From Candidatus Nitrospira kreftii (GTDB lineage: Bacteria > Nitrospirota > Nitrospiria > Nitrospirales > Nitrospiraceae), in contig CP047423.1 in NCBI GenBank assembly GCA_014058405.1, forward strand, positions 930,001-994,000: a stretch of 64,000 nt of DNA. Direction: 5' to 3'. Shown here one piece after another: positions 1 through 11,111 of the stretch. The position numbers and the translations under genes were made by a program. Position 1 is the stretch's first letter. Every line of letters begins with the position of its first letter. A model generated the notes under the pieces. It saw only the letters and a list, made by a program, of their open reading frames with translations. It made no database searches and was not told the DNA's origin.

Positions 1-1
1 C

Positions 2-181
2 AAGATCGAAATGAATGATCGGTTGAGCGTGGTGGATTTGGCAAATCTCTCACCGGGGAAGCCGGTCACGGTGGTCGTCCACAAGGCGAGCGGCGATGTG
101 AAAGTTCAGGCCAATCACAGTATGACGACTCAACAAATCACGTGGTTTAAAGCTGGTTCAGCGCTGAATGCGCTCAACTAA
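2..181 (+). CDS. acn: Aconitate hydratase, C-terminal end (partial)
   Basis: This is the last 59 codons of a gene that begins outside the window. The readable tail has the swivel-domain ending of aconitases: a Gly-Lys-Pro turn, a beta strand rich in Val, then a WFKAGSALNALN terminus. Aconitase interconverts citrate and isocitrate through a [4Fe-4S] cluster, but the cluster ligands lie upstream and cannot be checked. The isocitrate dehydrogenase gene starts 21 bases after the stop, which fits an acn-idh transcription unit. The family assignment rests on a short tail plus context, so AcnA versus AcnB type is not decided. Confidence 0.7.
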   Translation, partial: KIEMNDRLSVVDLANLSPGKPVTVVVHKASGDVKVQANHSMTTQQITWFKAGSALNALN

Positions 182-2431
<2,250 letters not shown>

Positions 2432-2444
2432 TTTCGACCGACCG

Positions 2445-2478
2445 TGAGGCGTGAGGGGCTATCGCTCCTTACGCCTCG
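2445..2478 (+). other. Hairpin between idh and frdB
   Basis: GAGGCGT at 2446-2452 pairs with ACGCCTC at 2471-2477, and the stem can continue with a few weaker pairs inward. There is no following T run, so it is more likely an mRNA processing or attenuation structure than a full terminator. It sits just before the frdB start. Confidence 0.35.
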
Positions 2479-2496
2479 TGTGTTACGAAGGAACCC

Positions 2497-3207
2497 ATGG
2501 CAACAGACGATACCAACGTCATTGATCAGCCAGAGGTGATGAAGCCTCGGATGGTCACGATCGAGATCGCCGGCAAAAAAGTTGATGTGCCGGAAGGGAT
2601 TACCGTCGTCAAAGCCATGTGGTATGCGGGGATGGACGTCGTTCGTGGGGTCGGCTGTCTCGGCGGCTTCTGCGGCGCCTGCGCCACCTACTATCGTACA
2701 AAGGACGACCCCAAGGTCCGTACGTGTCTTGCTTGCCAAATGGCGGTGCAAGACGGGATGTCTTTCACGATGATGCCGCCGTTCCCAGCGCGCAAGGCGA
2801 CCTACGAAATCAAAAAATTACAAGACCCCAAGCAGGATCTCTTCAATCTATACCCAGAAGCCCCGCTGTGCCGAAATTGTAATGCCTGTACGGAAGCGTG
2901 TCCGCAGAAGATCGACGTGCGTGAAGGAGTATGGAAGGCAGTCTTCGGCGACTTTAAGAGTGTCTCTGAGATGTTCATGGACTGTGTCATGTGCGGCATG
3001 TGTACGCCGGTGTGTATCGCCGATATCGCACCCAACCTGGTAGCGCTATACGTGAGTCGTGCACAGGGCGCACATTTCACCGAAAAGCCCATCGGACTCG
3101 ACACCCGCATCAAGGAAATTCAAGACGGCCGATTCAACGAGGCCTGGAATAAGGTTCTCAAGATGAACGAGCAAGAATTGGCCGACTACTGTGCGACGGT
3201 AAAATAA
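2497..3207 (+). CDS. frdB: Succinate dehydrogenase/fumarate reductase iron-sulfur subunit
   Basis: The 236-residue protein has an N-terminal plant-type [2Fe-2S] ferredoxin domain with Cys54, Cys59, Cys62 and Cys77. A C-terminal alpha-helical ferredoxin domain follows, with two CxxCxxCxxxC motifs at Cys125-128-131-135 and Cys163-166-169-173. It would pass electrons between the flavoprotein FrdA and an electron carrier in fumarate/succinate interconversion. FrdA follows 83 bases downstream, and no cytochrome b anchor gene is nearby, so the pair looks soluble. Both four-Cys motifs look fit for [4Fe-4S] clusters, whereas classical SdhB carries one [4Fe-4S] and one [3Fe-4S] cluster. The electron partner is unknown. 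Confidence 0.85.
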   Translation: MATDDTNVIDQPEVMKPRMVTIEIAGKKVDVPEGITVVKAMWYAGMDVVRGVGCLGGFCGACATYYRTKDDPKVRTCLACQMAVQDGMSFTMMPPFPARKATYEIKKLQDPKQDLFNLYPEAPLCRNCNACTEACPQKIDVREGVWKAVFGDFKSVSEMFMDCVMCGMCTPVCIADIAPNLVALYVSRAQGAHFTEKPIGLDTRIKEIQDGRFNEAWNKVLKMNEQELADYCATVK

Positions 3208-3290
3208 GAAAGACTCGAAGCCTTCACGTCCCAAGGTTGTTTCTGAGGCGTGGTGACTTTCTGAATCTTTAGACGTTTGACTGAGAAATC

Positions 3291-4874
3291 ATGGATATCC
3301 ACGCACTGCAGCAAATCGTCCACCAGACTCGGGATGTCCGTCGCAAGCAGACTATTCCCAAATTTGCTCCTGCAGATCGCGACCAGCTGATCCACAAGTA
3401 TCATCCCGATTTCCGAGCGAGCGCTTATCGACCGATCCGGTTCGGTCCCAATGAGGGGGACAGGACAGTCGTCGAACTCGCCACCTTATTGGAAGGCGAA
3501 AGCCCGATTCTGAACCATGCTGAACTGACGCCACACTATACGACCGATGTGTTGGTGATCGGCGGCGGCGGGGCTGGTTGTGCGGCGGCCTTGCACGCCC
3601 ATGGCGCCGGCTCAAAAGTCATTCTGGCGACGAAGCTGCGTTTGGGCGACTCCAATAGTGTGATGGCGCAGGGTGGTATGCAGATCTCCGTTGCGCCGGA
3701 AGACTCTCCTGTGACCCACTACATTGATACACTCAAAGGTGGTCACATGGAAAATGACCACGATCTCCTGAAGGTGATGGTCGAAGAGGGGCCCGCTATT
3801 GCCAAATGGCTCATCGAGCTCGGGGTGTTGTTTGATCGGCAAGCCGACGGGAATCTACACGTCAAAAAGGGTGGCGGCAGTTCCAAGCCTCGGCTTCTGA
3901 CCTGTTCCGACTATACCGGCCTGGAAATCATGCGCGTGCTCAAGGACGAGGTCATCAACCAAAAGATTCAGCTGCTCGAGTTTGTGGCCGCCATCGAATT
4001 GTTGAGTGACGAATCGGGGAACTGTACTGGGGCCATCTTCAAGGATCTGGATAATCAGCGACACGTGGTCGTGGCGGCTAAGTGCGTCGTTCTCGCGACT
4101 GGCGGCATCGGTCGGCTGCACATCCAGGGGTTCCCAACGAGCAATCACTATGGTGCGACCGGCGATGGGCTGTGCCTTTCGTATCGCATGGGCGCCAAGT
4201 TGGCTCACATCGACACGTTTCAGTATCACCCGTCAGGAGCAGTCTATCCGGAGCAGTTGATCGGCGCGCTGGTGACTGAAGGGATCCGTTCCGAAGGTGG
4301 CCATCTGGTCAACGCCAAAGGCGAACGCTTCGTCAATGAGCTCGACACGCGCGACGTGGTGTCGTCGTCGATCATCCGCGAGTGCGAAGAGGGACGCGGG
4401 ATCAGGACGATGTCGGGCCGCGTCGGAGTCTGGCTCGATACGCCATTATTGGATGCCGAACATGGTCCAGGCACTGTCGAAAAGCATTTCCCTGCAATGG
4501 TGATGCAGTTCGATCGGTTCGGAATCGATATCAGTAAGGACCCCGTTCTGATCTATCCGACCCTGCATTACCAGAACGGCGGGGTGAAGATTGATACGAA
4601 CTCAGAAACCAACGTCAAGAATCTCTTCGTGGCGGGCGAGGCCTCCGGGGGCCTGCATGGGCGTAATCGGTTGATGGGCAACTCATTGCTCGATCTCATG
4701 GTGTTCGGCAAGCGTTCAGGATTGACCGCAGCCGGACGGGCCGGGACGATGAAACAGGGGAAATTGACGCTACAGCATCTCGATCGGTTCCGAGCCGAAG
4801 CGAAGAAACATGGCAATGCCAGCGGTGTCATCTCTCCGATGATTCTGCCGGCGTACACGAGAAAAGTGGGGTGA
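3291..4874 (+). CDS. frdA: Fumarate reductase/succinate dehydrogenase flavoprotein subunit, soluble type
   Basis: The 527-residue FAD protein has a dinucleotide-binding GGGGAG at residues 91-96, a QYHPSG active-site segment, an EGGHLVNAKGERFVNE stretch, and the C-terminal RNRLMGNSLLDLMVFG typical of FrdA/SdhA. It interconverts fumarate and succinate with FrdB. The first 80 residues form an extension ahead of the FAD domain. The position that carries covalent FAD in membrane SdhA/FrdA (His before T-V-x-A-x-G-G) is Asn122 here, so FAD should be non-covalently bound, as in L-aspartate oxidase. Aspartate oxidase is the main alternative, but the partner frdB and the rTCA neighbours favour fumarate reductase. 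Confidence 0.85.
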   Translation: MDIHALQQIVHQTRDVRRKQTIPKFAPADRDQLIHKYHPDFRASAYRPIRFGPNEGDRTVVELATLLEGESPILNHAELTPHYTTDVLVIGGGGAGCAAALHAHGAGSKVILATKLRLGDSNSVMAQGGMQISVAPEDSPVTHYIDTLKGGHMENDHDLLKVMVEEGPAIAKWLIELGVLFDRQADGNLHVKKGGGSSKPRLLTCSDYTGLEIMRVLKDEVINQKIQLLEFVAAIELLSDESGNCTGAIFKDLDNQRHVVVAAKCVVLATGGIGRLHIQGFPTSNHYGATGDGLCLSYRMGAKLAHIDTFQYHPSGAVYPEQLIGALVTEGIRSEGGHLVNAKGERFVNELDTRDVVSSSIIRECEEGRGIRTMSGRVGVWLDTPLLDAEHGPGTVEKHFPAMVMQFDRFGIDISKDPVLIYPTLHYQNGGVKIDTNSETNVKNLFVAGEASGGLHGRNRLMGNSLLDLMVFGKRSGLTAAGRAGTMKQGKLTLQHLDRFRAEAKKHGNASGVISPMILPAYTRKVG

Positions 4875-5061
4875 GCGGACGGCGAAGCGGATGTTTCTTA
4901 TGCTCGCCCACTGCGCACACCAGATCAGTCATAATGTTGAAATGGCGGGCGGAGCTCGAAAGGGGCAATAGCGCGTCTTAGCGCGCTTGAGGTGGGTGGG
5001 TGAGAATAGCTCGCGCAGTGAGAAACATCCACTTCACCGTCCTAGAGAATAGAGGTAAAGA

Positions 5062-6240
5062 ATGAATGTGCATGAATTCCAAGCTAAGTCATTGTTCGCC
5101 CAGTTCGGCGTGCCGGTTCCGCGTGGAAAGGAAATCACCTCTCCGGAAACGGCGATCGCTTGGGCGAATGAACTCAACACGCCGGTATTCGTCGTCAAGG
5201 CGCAGATCCATGCCGGGGGCCGCGGCAAGGCCGGCGGGGTCAAGATCACGAAAGACAAAGGCGCCGTGGCCGGATTAGCGAAGGAGTTGATCGGAAAGAC
5301 ACTCGTAACCCACCAGACCGGACCCAAGGGCCGCAAGGTCCATCGCCTGTTGATGGAAGAAGGGGCGAACATCTCGAAGGAGTTGTATCTGTCGATTCTC
5401 GTCGATCGGGACACGGGATGGCCCACGTTCATCGCCAGCACGGAAGGTGGGATGGAAATCGAAGAGGTTGCCGCTCATACGCCGGAAAAGATCATCAAGG
5501 AGCCAATCGATCCAGCCGTGGGATTTCAGGGTTACAACGGGCGGAACATTGCCTTTGCGCTTGGGTTACCCAGAATTGAGCCGGCAGTTATGAACCCCTT
5601 CAACAAGATGTTGGGAAATCTGTATCGCCTCTTCATGGAGAAAGATTGCGCCCTCGTAGAAATCAACCCGCTGATCATCACCAAAGAAAAGACCGTCGTT
5701 GCACTGGACGGCAAAGTCTCATTCGACGATAACGGCCTCTTCAAGCATGAAGATCTGCAAAAGATGCGCGATCTCAATGAAGAAGAGCCGCTTGAGATCG
5801 AAGCGACGGCCAACAATCTCAACTATGTGAAATTGGACGGGAATATCGGCTGCATGGTGAATGGTGCGGGCCTCGCGATGGCGACGATGGATGTGATCAA
5901 GCTGGCCGGCAGCGAGCCGGCGAACTTCTTGGATGTCGGCGGCGGTGCGACGAAGGAGACGGTTGCGGCGGGTTTCCGCATTCTACTCAAAGATCCGAAC
6001 GTCAAGGGCATCTTCATCAACATTTTCGGCGGTATCGTTCGGTGTGAGCGTATCGCCCAAGGTGTGATCGACGCGGCAAAGGAAGTGAAGATCACGGTGC
6101 CGTTGGTCGTGCGTTTGCAGGGAACGAATGCCGAGGAAGGTCGCAAGCTGTTGGCCGAATCCGGCCTGAAGTTGGACGTGGCCGACGACCTCTGGGAAGC
6201 GGCACAGAAAATTGTGACGTTGACGGGGAAGGCGGCCTAG
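5062..6240 (+). CDS. sucC: Succinyl-CoA synthetase (ADP-forming) beta subunit
   Basis: The 392-residue product has the normal length and sequence of SucC. It has an ATP-grasp N-terminal half beginning [16 protein letters not shown], the [16 protein letters not shown] nucleotide loop, a LVEINPLI metal-binding segment, and a C-terminal CoA-ligase half with DVGGGATKE and NIFGGIVRC. It forms succinyl-CoA from succinate, CoA and ATP, or runs in reverse. The ATG follows an AGAGGTAAAG ribosome binding site. The 187 bases before it hold only a small AGCGCG/CGCGCT hairpin near 4971-4989. sucD follows after a structured 164-base gap. Confidence 0.96.
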   Translation: MNVHEFQAKSLFAQFGVPVPRGKEITSPETAIAWANELNTPVFVVKAQIHAGGRGKAGGVKITKDKGAVAGLAKELIGKTLVTHQTGPKGRKVHRLLMEEGANISKELYLSILVDRDTGWPTFIASTEGGMEIEEVAAHTPEKIIKEPIDPAVGFQGYNGRNIAFALGLPRIEPAVMNPFNKMLGNLYRLFMEKDCALVEINPLIITKEKTVVALDGKVSFDDNGLFKHEDLQKMRDLNEEEPLEIEATANNLNYVKLDGNIGCMVNGAGLAMATMDVIKLAGSEPANFLDVGGGATKETVAAGFRILLKDPNVKGIFINIFGGIVRCERIAQGVIDAAKEVKITVPLVVRLQGTNAEEGRKLLAESGLKLDVADDLWEAAQKIVTLTGKAA

Positions 6241-6257
6241 GAGGCGGGTCCTGTCGC

Positions 6258-6277
6258 CGAGCACCCAAGCGTGCTCG
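6258..6277 (+). other. Small hairpin after sucC
   Basis: CGAGCAC at 6258-6264 pairs perfectly with GTGCTCG at 6271-6277 across a six-base loop. No T run follows. It lies 18 bases after the sucC stop, in the long sucC-sucD spacer. Confidence 0.4.
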
Positions 6278-6354
6278 CTACACCCATCCCCCTGTGGGGC
6301 CCTTCCGCTGTGCGCGCTTGGGCGCCCGCTCGGCGCCACCCGCTGAGAAAGATT

Positions 6355-6381
6355 TTCTTCCCCGCCAGTGGTGGGGAAGAA
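6355..6381 (+). other. Hairpin just upstream of the sucD ribosome binding site
   Basis: TTCTTCCCC at 6355-6363 pairs perfectly with GGGGAAGAA at 6373-6381 around a nine-base loop. The sucD Shine-Dalgarno AAGAGG begins about 12 bases later. It could set the translation or stability ratio of sucD relative to sucC. That role is inference; only the pairing is seen. Confidence 0.45.
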
Positions 6382-6404
6382 GGAAGAAAAGAAAGAGGTT
6401 CATC

Positions 6405-7277
6405 GTGAGCATATTAGTAAACAAAAATACGCGAGTGGTGGTGCAGGGGATTACGGGCAAGGAAGGCTCGTTCCATGCGACGCAGTGCAAGGCCTACGGC
6501 ACGAAGATTGTGGCGGGTGTGACCCCGGGCAAGGCTGGGCAGGAGGTTGAGGGTATTCCGGTTTTCAATACGGTGCGCGATGCGGTGAACAAGCAGCAGG
6601 CTGACACCTCGCTCATCTTCGTGCCGCCGCCGTTTTGTGCCGATGCGATCCTCGAAGCAGCCGATGCCGGAGTGAAGTTGATCATTTGCATCACCGAAGG
6701 CATTCCCGTCAATGATATGGTGAAGGTGAAGCGAGCGCTACGGGGTCGGGATGTGAGGCTGATTGGACCGAATTGCCCTGGCGTCATCACGGTCGATGAA
6801 GCGAAGATCGGCATTATGCCTGGCTTCATTCATAAAAAGGGTGTGGTCGGCGTGGTGTCTCGCAGCGGCACCCTCACCTATGAGGCTGTCCATCAACTCT
6901 CAACTTTAGGACTAGGTGAGACGACCTGCGTCGGGATAGGCGGCGATCCGGTGAACGGAACAGGGTTCGTGGATGTCCTGCCATTGTTTGAAAAAGATCC
7001 AGAGACTCAGGCCATCGTCATGATTGGAGAGATCGGCGGCGATGCAGAAGAAAAAGCGGCTGAGTTCATCAAGAAAAACATCAAGAAACCGGTCATCAGC
7101 TTCATCGCCGGTATCACCGCGCCTCCCGGACGTCGCATGGGCCACGCCGGCGCTATTATCTCCGGTGGAAAAGGGACCGCAGCCGAAAAGATGAAAATGC
7201 TGGAAGCAGCTGGGGTCAAAGTCGTCAAGAATCCGGCTGAGATCGGCGACGCGGTCAAGAAAGCGTTGGGACGGTAG
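6405..7277 (+). CDS. sucD: Succinyl-CoA synthetase alpha subunit
   Basis: The 290-residue product has the SucD CoA-binding Rossmann domain ([14 protein letters not shown] near the N-terminus), GPNCPGVIT, and the phospho-histidine loop [14 protein letters not shown]. It forms the active enzyme with SucC. I chose the GTG at 6405 because an AAGAGG ribosome binding site lies 6-7 bases upstream and the protein then starts at the usual place. The frame is open further upstream, but that stretch is hairpin-forming spacer and has no homology to SucD. Confidence 0.95.
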   Translation: MSILVNKNTRVVVQGITGKEGSFHATQCKAYGTKIVAGVTPGKAGQEVEGIPVFNTVRDAVNKQQADTSLIFVPPPFCADAILEAADAGVKLIICITEGIPVNDMVKVKRALRGRDVRLIGPNCPGVITVDEAKIGIMPGFIHKKGVVGVVSRSGTLTYEAVHQLSTLGLGETTCVGIGGDPVNGTGFVDVLPLFEKDPETQAIVMIGEIGGDAEEKAAEFIKKNIKKPVISFIAGITAPPGRRMGHAGAIISGGKGTAAEKMKMLEAAGVKVVKNPAEIGDAVKKALGR

Positions 7278-7817
7278 TTTCCTGAACGCGCTCCTTCTGT
7301 TGACATCCTCCTCCGCGACAACTTCGTGAGTATCATTTCTACGGCATCTCCATTGAGATCCCTCTGTGGTGCAGGTGTGATGACTATCTAGATCTTTCAG
7401 TGAGTTATTCGGCAGCGTTGCGGAGCTAGATAGGAGCAGATTGTGATGACCGCTATCGAAGGCACGAGAAATAGTCAAGTATCCACTCGCCACAATGATG
7501 CCTACTGGGATATTGGATTTACCGATAACTCCAATCCGTTTTATCTATTTTCAAAAATGAACGTGGGGTTGCTACTGTTGGCGCCGTCCGCCCTACGATG
7601 CGACAGGAGCATCCCCTCACAATCGCTCTGGAGGCGGGTTATGTGGACTCTTATGCCGATAATCACAACAGGGGAACCGGGGCTCGATTCTGGCGTAGTG
7701 ACGATGCAACCGTCTCGCATCGCCCCGCTGACCGTCGACGAAATACCGACTGATATGAAATTTCGCGACCCAAATTCGTCGAAGAGCATGTTTTCTTTAC
7801 CATTGGGAGGGCGATGA
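7278..7817. other. 540-base intergenic stretch, no convincing gene
   Basis: An open frame of 124 codons (7443-7817, plus strand) runs right up to the next gene, but its product has no recognisable domain and its end is formed by the ribosome binding site of the downstream gene. I see no RNA gene or strong terminator. A promoter for the outer-membrane protein probably lies here but was not located. Confidence 0.4.
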
Positions 7818-8633
7818 ATGAAAACGAGAATTTCGGCGATGATTTGTCTCCTCTGTGTTCTGGGCTATCCTCTCTCCGCGTCAGCGGAAGATGAGCTCCC
7901 GACAATCTCGTCCGGTACAATTGAGCCCTATATGTCCTTTATGGCGGGCGTGTCGATTCCGTTCAGTCAGGATGCCACGTTTCTTGACGGCACACAGCCA
8001 CGAACGATCGAGGATGTCGACTACCAGATGAAACAGTCGATCGGTGGCAACGGGGGAATCTGGTTTCCAACCAGAAACAAGCTGGCAGGATTCGATCTCG
8101 GTGGTGAAATCGAGGGCTATATTTGGTATCCGGACGTGGCCTGTTGCGTGCCAAACTTTAATGGGGTACCAGCTAATAATTCACAAGGGTTTGAGGGTAC
8201 CACGACTGAAGTGCAGGGTATCTACATCGGGGCCAATCTTATGATTCGAAGACCGATGGGGATTTCCGAGGCCTACCCCAATGGTCGATGGCATCCGTAC
8301 GTCGGGATCGGCGGGGGAGCGCATCAGCTCGCGATGAGGCCAGGTGGAGCCCGGGGGGCTACTGGCGCGTCGCCTCTCGCCGACCAGCGGCATACGGCTC
8401 CTGCATTTCAGGCAAAGGGAGGAATCAAGGTGTTTCTCTTCAAGTACGTGGCGGCTTTTGCTGAGGCGAAGTATACCCATGCCTTTCACGACGGGCTGAC
8501 GACGGATCGGTTCGGGCAGTCTGGTGTCATATTCGGCAATGAAACGGGTCTCATTGTAAATCCTTATGAATCCACGATCAGAACAATCCATGTGCATGCT
8601 GGGTTGTCGATTCACTTTGACGTGAAGCCATAA
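7818..8633 (+). CDS. Outer-membrane beta-barrel protein
   Basis: The 271-residue product has a Sec signal peptide (MKTRISAMICLLCVLGYPLSASA, cleavage near residue 23). A mature part follows with alternating polar/apolar strands such as YMSFMAGVSIPF, AAFAEAKYTHAF and IHVHAGLSIHFDV, ending in a strand with alternating hydrophobic residues as in porin-like barrels. It resembles small OmpA/OmpW-like barrel proteins, but I cannot name the family. A GGGAGGGCG ribosome binding site precedes the ATG. It is a single gene with a terminator after it, convergent with the GlnE-like gene. Its role (channel, anchor or adhesin) is unknown. Confidence 0.75.
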   Translation: MKTRISAMICLLCVLGYPLSASAEDELPTISSGTIEPYMSFMAGVSIPFSQDATFLDGTQPRTIEDVDYQMKQSIGGNGGIWFPTRNKLAGFDLGGEIEGYIWYPDVACCVPNFNGVPANNSQGFEGTTTEVQGIYIGANLMIRRPMGISEAYPNGRWHPYVGIGGGAHQLAMRPGGARGATGASPLADQRHTAPAFQAKGGIKVFLFKYVAAFAEAKYTHAFHDGLTTDRFGQSGVIFGNETGLIVNPYESTIRTIHVHAGLSIHFDVKP

Positions 8634-8690
8634 GGTCTTGTCTGAGTCATAACGAATTCTGACTAGGTATGTGGTTAAGGAGTTGAACGC

Positions 8691-8735
8691 CGGCTAGCCC
8701 TAAAAGCAACGGCTTCTTTAGGGCTGGCCGTTTCC
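8691..8735. terminator. Bidirectional terminator between the barrel protein and the GlnE-like gene
   Basis: CGGCTAGCCCTAAA at 8691-8704 pairs with TTTAGGGCTGGCCG at 8717-8730 with a single G-T wobble, and TTTCCTTT follows on the plus strand. It lies between two convergent genes and can serve both. Confidence 0.75.
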
Positions 8736-8757
8736 TTTCCGGTGCGATTGTACGTTT

Positions 8758-11046
8758 CTACTTCTCTTCGATCTTCCCAAAGGTTCGCTCAAAAAACTCC
8801 TTCACCTTTCCCATGTGATCTTCAATATCCGACTTGAGATGTCTTGCTCCTGCCTGCCAATCATCCGTCGTGTAGCCGACGCGACGGGCCAGGAAGATGA
8901 ATTCATCGGAGTCGACCGGTGGCAGGATGCGGTCCTTGGCATTGCCTCGGACCATGCGAAGGCCATCGATGAGCATGCGGATGAAAAAATAGGCCTTTCG
9001 CAGATCCTCGCCGTCTTGCCTCGTCACGAGTCCACGGTCAATGAGGGCGGCCAAGGCCTGCATCGTATTGGAGGTGCGTAAGGCGGTGAGCTTATGGCCA
9101 TGCATGATCTGGAGGTACTGTACGGCATATTCGATATCAACGATGCCTCCCGGGCTATGTTTGAGGTTCACCGTTCCGCGCTCCACCAGTTCTTTCAGCT
9201 GTTGCCGGCGTAAATTGAGCGCGGGCCGCAGATCCCAGGGTTTGCCGCTGTAGACGTAGTGATCGCGATGGGCTTCGACGCGTTTGCCGAGCGCCGCATC
9301 GCCGGCCACGTGCCGTAGTTTGATCAACGATTGGCGCTCAAACGGGGCCGCAAGACCCCGGTCGCCATAGTACTTGATAATCTCGTCGAAAGGATTCGTC
9401 AGGGATCCCTTTCCACCATGGGGCCGCAGTCGAACATCCAGATGGAAAATGCCCTCTTGTTTGGCCTCGATCCATTGCAACAGCTCCTGACCAAGCCGTT
9501 CAAAGTATTCGCTGTTCTCAATCGGGTTCTTGCCACCAGTGCGACCTGCGTCGCCATACACGAACATCACTTCAATATCGGAGGCATACCCGAGCTCGCC
9601 ACCGCCAAATTTACCCAGGCCGAGCACGGTGAAGGGGCAGGGCTTCTTGTCGGCCAAGCGCGGGGGGCCGTATAACTTGTTCAACTTGGCTTGACAGTCT
9701 TTTATGCTCCGATCGACGATGACTTCGGCGAGCTGCGTCAGTGCAGCGGAGAAGTCGGGTAAGGTGGTATCCGTCTCGACGATGTGTTTCATGTCGATGC
9801 GGAAGAGCTCACGATCTTTGAAGCTGTTCAGCGCCGCCTTCCGGTCTTCGTCGGTGTCGGCCCGATTGACCAGGCGATCAAGTTCCTTGCGAAGTGTCGC
9901 TCGTGGTCTCATGAGGGGCGCATCGCGATAATCTTGCAAGAGAGGCAGAAGGTTGCTGTGCTGGCGGCGTAGAAAGTCTTCCCAGAGAAAATCACTGGCC
10001 CCGAGCAGACGGGCCAGCAGCGGAAAGGTTTTCTTGTCGCTGAGGAAGGCCAGGGTTTCTTGCTGGGCCTTTCCCTTTGTCTGTTCCACTGTCAGGTCGA
10101 GGAACTGGTCGAAGGCTTCTAAGGCTTTGGTCGGGTCCGGGGCCCAGGTCAGGGCATGGGTGAATTGCTTGATGAGTACCGCCGTTAAACGCAGCTGTTG
10201 CTGATCGGTCGCGTCGGTGAGTTTCTGGCCATGGCGGTTGCGGACATAAAAGCGGTCATGAATTTTCCCGTTCTCGACGTCGAACTGGGCCTTGGATATA
10301 TAGATGTTGCGCATCGCGAGGGCGTTGGCGAAGGCATATAAAAAGGCCGGTGTATCGTCGGATCGGATATCCATGACGGTGTCGATGGCAGACTGGCTGT
10401 TGTCGAACGCGATCTGTACGGGATTGAGTAGACCACCGAAAGATGCACGGCGTTTCCCCAGCTGCTCGACTAGCCGTCGATTGACCGCAAAGCGGGCCTC
10501 TGCAAACTGTCCTTTATCGAGCAGCGCAATGACCGAGTGGAGTTCCTCTTCCAGTTGCGCCTGTTGCGCTGTCCCCCATTCCTCCCCCGGCACCGGCAGT
10601 ACCCGAAACACATCGACGATCTTTTTTCTGCTCAGGTCGGTGGCTCCCTTGGGGCGGATACGCGGTCCATACCCCTTCCAACTTGTTCGGGAAGGGAGTG
10701 GAGCGGTTTTTTCGGCGAACGTATAGATATCCCCCTCCTCAATATTCAACCCAAAGGCTGACAGCAGACCGCAAATCGTGGCGAACTCTGCGAAGTAGTC
10801 GTACGCCACGATTATGATCTCAAACGGGGTATCCGGCTGTTCGGAAAAGGCGATGGTACAGGGATGGTCAGACGCCAGCTGCGCAGTCAATCGGATGTGT
10901 TTGGCTATGGTCGAGGGATCGAATCGTCGGAAGTACTCTTGATCCATGCGGCTGAAGAAATCTTGGAGGATGTCGTCCTGAACATCTGAGCACAACCGAC
11001 GAACGCTATCAATAAGAAGGGTTTGGTCAGGAGAGCCGCGTGGCAT
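8758..11046 (-). CDS. GlnE-like adenylyltransferase half-protein with a long N-terminal region
   Basis: The 762-residue protein carries one GlnE-type nucleotidyltransferase domain at about residue 475 (GLGKFGGGELGYASDIEVMF), then the conserved HLDVRLRPHGGKG and HSPGGIVDIEYAVQYLQ segments and a GlnE helical C-terminal bundle. The first 200 or so residues may include an ACT-like regulatory segment. GlnE adds or removes AMP on glutamine synthetase, and normal GlnE is about 950 aa with two such domains. Here the two halves are separate divergent genes. The metal motif reads D-x-E rather than D-x-D. I chose MPRGSPDQ at 11046 because the longer frame would run through the shared promoter region. 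Which activity it retains is unknown. Confidence 0.75.
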   Translation of the reverse strand: MPRGSPDQTLLIDSVRRLCSDVQDDILQDFFSRMDQEYFRRFDPSTIAKHIRLTAQLASDHPCTIAFSEQPDTPFEIIIVAYDYFAEFATICGLLSAFGLNIEEGDIYTFAEKTAPLPSRTSWKGYGPRIRPKGATDLSRKKIVDVFRVLPVPGEEWGTAQQAQLEEELHSVIALLDKGQFAEARFAVNRRLVEQLGKRRASFGGLLNPVQIAFDNSQSAIDTVMDIRSDDTPAFLYAFANALAMRNIYISKAQFDVENGKIHDRFYVRNRHGQKLTDATDQQQLRLTAVLIKQFTHALTWAPDPTKALEAFDQFLDLTVEQTKGKAQQETLAFLSDKKTFPLLARLLGASDFLWEDFLRRQHSNLLPLLQDYRDAPLMRPRATLRKELDRLVNRADTDEDRKAALNSFKDRELFRIDMKHIVETDTTLPDFSAALTQLAEVIVDRSIKDCQAKLNKLYGPPRLADKKPCPFTVLGLGKFGGGELGYASDIEVMFVYGDAGRTGGKNPIENSEYFERLGQELLQWIEAKQEGIFHLDVRLRPHGGKGSLTNPFDEIIKYYGDRGLAAPFERQSLIKLRHVAGDAALGKRVEAHRDHYVYSGKPWDLRPALNLRRQQLKELVERGTVNLKHSPGGIVDIEYAVQYLQIMHGHKLTALRTSNTMQALAALIDRGLVTRQDGEDLRKAYFFIRMLIDGLRMVRGNAKDRILPPVDSDEFIFLARRVGYTTDDWQAGARHLKSDIEDHMGKVKEFFERTFGKIEEK

Positions 11047-11053
11047 GGATGTC

Positions 11054-11103
11054 AGTATACCCGAATAGGTTTCATTGTGCGTAAGAGAACCTATCAGTAT
11101 AAT
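11054..11103. promoter_or_regulatory. Back-to-back promoters of the divergent GlnE-like genes
   Basis: On the plus strand TTGTGC at 11075-11080 and a perfect TATAAT at 11098-11103 are spaced by 17 bases. The start site would fall about at the ATG (11112), suggesting a leaderless message or use of a later start. On the minus strand TATACT (complement of 11054-11059) lies just before the other gene's ATG, with a weak TTACGC 19 bases upstream. The plus-strand promoter is the stronger call. Confidence 0.55.
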
Positions 11104-11111
11104 GCCGCCGC

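Noticed and set aside
7443..7817. 124-codon open frame before the outer-membrane protein gene
   Set aside because: No domain, signal or ribosome binding site, and its last codons are the ribosome binding site of the next gene. Treated as chance.
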